A stretch of DNA of 64,000 nt from Phytoseiulus persimilis (taxonomy: Eukaryota; Arthropoda; Arachnida; Mesostigmata; Phytoseiidae): NCBI GenBank assembly GCA_037576195.1, contig CM075102.1, forward strand, positions 23,184,745-23,248,744, read 5' to 3'. Positions 61,501-64,000 of the stretch are shown here, one piece after another. The notes under the pieces are model-generated. The model saw only the letters and a list, made by a program, of their open reading frames with translations. It searched no databases and was not told the DNA's origin. The stretch's first letter is position 1, and every line of letters begins with the position of its first letter. The translations under genes were made by a program, and so were the position numbers.

Positions 61501-64000
61501 GCCGTTTCCGTCTGTATCAGGGCTCAGGGAGGAAAATTTCATCGCCGGTTGACACACTGGTCGAGCAGGGCGACGTGGCTGCCATGAATTTCGAAGTCGA
61601 GTTGTTTTACGAACCGCCCTCCGTCGGTTCGCAGACAAGGCTTCTGCAATTAGCCGGAAACCGTTTCAAATTCTCCACCATTCATTTCATGGCGTTCTTC
61701 AACACTGGAACAGGGCCGAATCAAGCGGCTGGCCAGCGCTTCTCGTCTGCCTGTAACGCGACGTTGGTTCACACGAGCATGATCCACGCCCAACTCTCCA
61801 CTCGGGAATGTTCTTCATTCCGCGTGAGCATATATTTCGCATCGGAAGCCCTTCAAAATACGAGGAGGAGAAGGGATCTAGGGGACGGAGGGAGGAAAAC
61901 AGTTCCTCAGCCGGACAGAATCATTCTTAGATTTTTGAAACCACGTGAAAAGACCGACGGCACCTTGATGACTCCGGTTTGAGACCCGACGACACCAAGA
62001 GCTGCTTCGAGCTCGGATCGTCATCGATGTTCCGATCGAAATTCTCACGGAAGACTGGAAATCAGCTCCTGGTCCTTCAGAAACAGAAAGCATACCGAGG
62101 AAGCGGTTGTCAATTAGGAGTTAATTTCTTCCTTGGTCCACCGGAGCATCGTCGGTGAGAGGAACGTTCCTGCCCGGGATGGCACACGAGCCGGTGCCTG
62201 TGACGGCGACAACGAGCACTTGTTTGGGGTAAATATTCCGCATATTTATTTTTGTGTATCGACGAGAACGAAAGAGGAAGCCCTCTCGCTCCGCGTTCGT
62301 GAGAAGACATTCCTCGCATATTACTCGCCAATTGTGTCGAGAAGATAGGGACAACCAGACCCGACGGACCAGGTGCCGTCACTGTCGCCACCGCCTGCGG
62401 AAGTGTGATCCGCTGTTCTATGTTGACCGCGCGAAACTTCTGATCGCTCACGGATAATGACGTTGCCGATGGTTGTCAACCCGTGATTGGCGCCATCCAG
62501 CATATCACGGACGAGTCCGAGCCTTTTTCAGGTGCAACTGGCAGAGCTCCTCCTCTTCCGATCGACCGCATCGTTCAAGTGGGATCTTTATGCTCCGAAA
62601 CTCCGGACTAAAAAGTCACACAATGTCTGCCTTCGCTTGACCTAGCACTAAGTGATTCGGCTGCGGGCCGATTCTCGGAAGCGGGCTCATCGTGAAAAAC
62701 AGTGGAGAGCCGAGCATGTTGCAATCAGCGTGACCTCCCCCGCCAGGCGAAGGAGGGAAAAAACTAGGTCTGTCTTGTCAACGCACTGTCTCTGTTTAAC
62801 GAAGGTCCACGAACTCTTTGCTGTCGGAGTCACGGAATAATTCGACGCGTTCGACCAGCGAAAACATGAAAAGAACTACCTGACTCGCTGCTCTGTTTCT
62901 GCTATTCAATGTTAAAGTTCAGCCCTGGCTTGGGGTCAGCGATGGTAATTAGAAACGAGAAAACGTCCATCGTTTGAAATAACGGACCAGAAAGCTGAAG
63001 CATGGGCTAGAAAATCACCTGGCGGAGAACGCAAACTGTCGTGTTCTTGCTTTCCAGGGCAGCCGGGGAGCTCCGGACATTTTTCACCAAGGTTCACGAG
63101 AGCTAGAATTCCAAGTATTAACTATCGATCAACATCCATCAATCCATGAATTCATGAGTCGGGGGATGCACTGATGGATGGAAATTGTTTAGCTGTTTCG
63201 GAATCGGATATATACGGGTATCGAACTAAGGGATCAATGAAGGAAGACCTGGGGCATGCTCGAAAGTGCGAGCTCCATTGATGACCACTACCGCTGAGGG
63301 GTTCAGAAATCAATCACCCACCTACTCATATGATATCATGTGCCACTGGTAGTTTCATACAAGTCGATGACCACCACCCTTGAGCCCATTGATGAATTTA
63401 TATTGGTATCTACGCATGTTTATAGTTACGTTTTCCTCAAAACCAAGCGTCTCACTGATTCCTCCTTGGCATTCATATCCCTCGTAGCATGATGATTTCA
63501 GGCACCCGCGAAATCGATGTTTTGGACGAGTTTTAACGTGAATCTCGCGTTTTTTCAGCGGGCCTTCTTCCTCCCGCTGACCGTCCCAGAACGAAACATC
63601 ATGAAATTCTGAGCAGAAAGAGAGTGCTCGGATTCATCACTTCAAATCCTATCGTTTCCGATCGGAGCCTGTGGTCCCACTTGCGATCTTCATCAAGTGC
63701 AATCATCATTTTTCAGGTCCAATCAATATAGAATTGCGGTTCATGATAAAAACAGAAGGGCTAGGCAGAGTTTCGATGAACTCATTGTTATTGCAAGTGT
63801 ATGTTCATCAAAAGTGGAGTTGAAATGCCACGCGGGGAACCTATCATCGTTTTTCGCTATAAGGATTACTTCCAAAGAAGACACCTCTTTGTACGTGATC
63901 GGATGGGAGAGTGTTTCTCAAGCTCCATCGGAGTAGGATCATTCATCCCTCTGACCATCCGTTCATGAAGAGGTATGAACTGTGATTGACGATTATTGCT

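Larger units (their letters stand above)
47399..64000. other. 16.6 kb without a recognisable gene
   Basis: Both strands carry only scattered frames of less than about 180 codons with no domain-like pattern, expected by chance at this base composition. There are several tetranucleotide-type simple repeats and a trinucleotide-rich stretch at 53940-54060. I see no RNA gene, transposase or element termini. The region could be intergenic or large introns of a gene with exons outside the window. Confidence 0.5.

Noticed and set aside
61440-61982. 180-codon plus-strand frame
   Set aside because: No domain pattern, no clear splice context, and overlapping frames on the other strand; expected by chance at this base composition.
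1-64000. tRNA, rRNA, CRISPR array and bacterial-type operon signals
   Set aside because: No B-box-like GGTTCGANNCC motif in a plausible tRNA context, no rRNA stretch and no spaced direct repeats were noticed; the genes are spliced and animal-like.

Overview
The window is animal nuclear DNA: spliced genes with GT-AG introns, about half G+C, carrying a muscle giant-kinase gene (twitchin) and a large extracellular-matrix gene (papilin). Papilin with long Cys-rich GCCPD arrays, twitchin with arthropod-like Ig/FN3 order and the short introns suggest a chelicerate with a compact genome, most likely a mesostigmatan mite such as a phytoseiid. That taxonomic placing is an inference and was not tested by any search.

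Layout. Positions 1-9084 (+) hold the 3' end of twitchin: ten complete FN3 and six Ig domains, the Ser/Thr kinase, then two Ig, a Ser/Tyr-rich linker and two Ig, ending at an early stop with a poly(A) signal 19 nt later. At 9764-10217 sits a 438-bp terminal-inverted-repeat element with a perfect 8-bp target duplication. At 10892-11097 is a decaying copy of what looks like the former last Ig domain of twitchin. Positions 13322-15672 (-) hold exons of an unrecognised low-complexity, His/Gln/Pro-rich protein that ends in a C-terminal membrane anchor. From 15673 to about 24700 I see no convincing gene.

Positions 25269-35732 (-) are a complete papilin gene, modelled as 27 exons whose splice phases all agree (2387 residues): signal peptide, TSP1 and ADAMTS-like cassette, six further TSP1 repeats, 19 GCC-type Cys-rich repeats, nine Kunitz domains, an antistasin-like segment, a WAP domain and two Ig domains. 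No PLAC domain was found. A 180-bp hAT-type MITE lies at 39838-40017. Positions 40813-44665 (-) hold eight phase-consistent exons of a MISP/AKAP2-C-like cytoskeletal protein whose 5' end was not found. Just upstream on the same strand (45629-47398) is a weaker five-exon candidate of unknown function. From 47399 to the end I see only short open frames and tetranucleotide-rich simple repeats.

Twitchin acts in the muscle sarcomere, papilin in basement membrane, and the MISP-like protein probably at actin or the cell cortex. Nothing suggests these neighbours are co-regulated. The most interesting points are the recent-looking loss of the last twitchin Ig domain, the papilin repeat array, the two intact-looking non-autonomous DNA elements, and several very short predicted introns.
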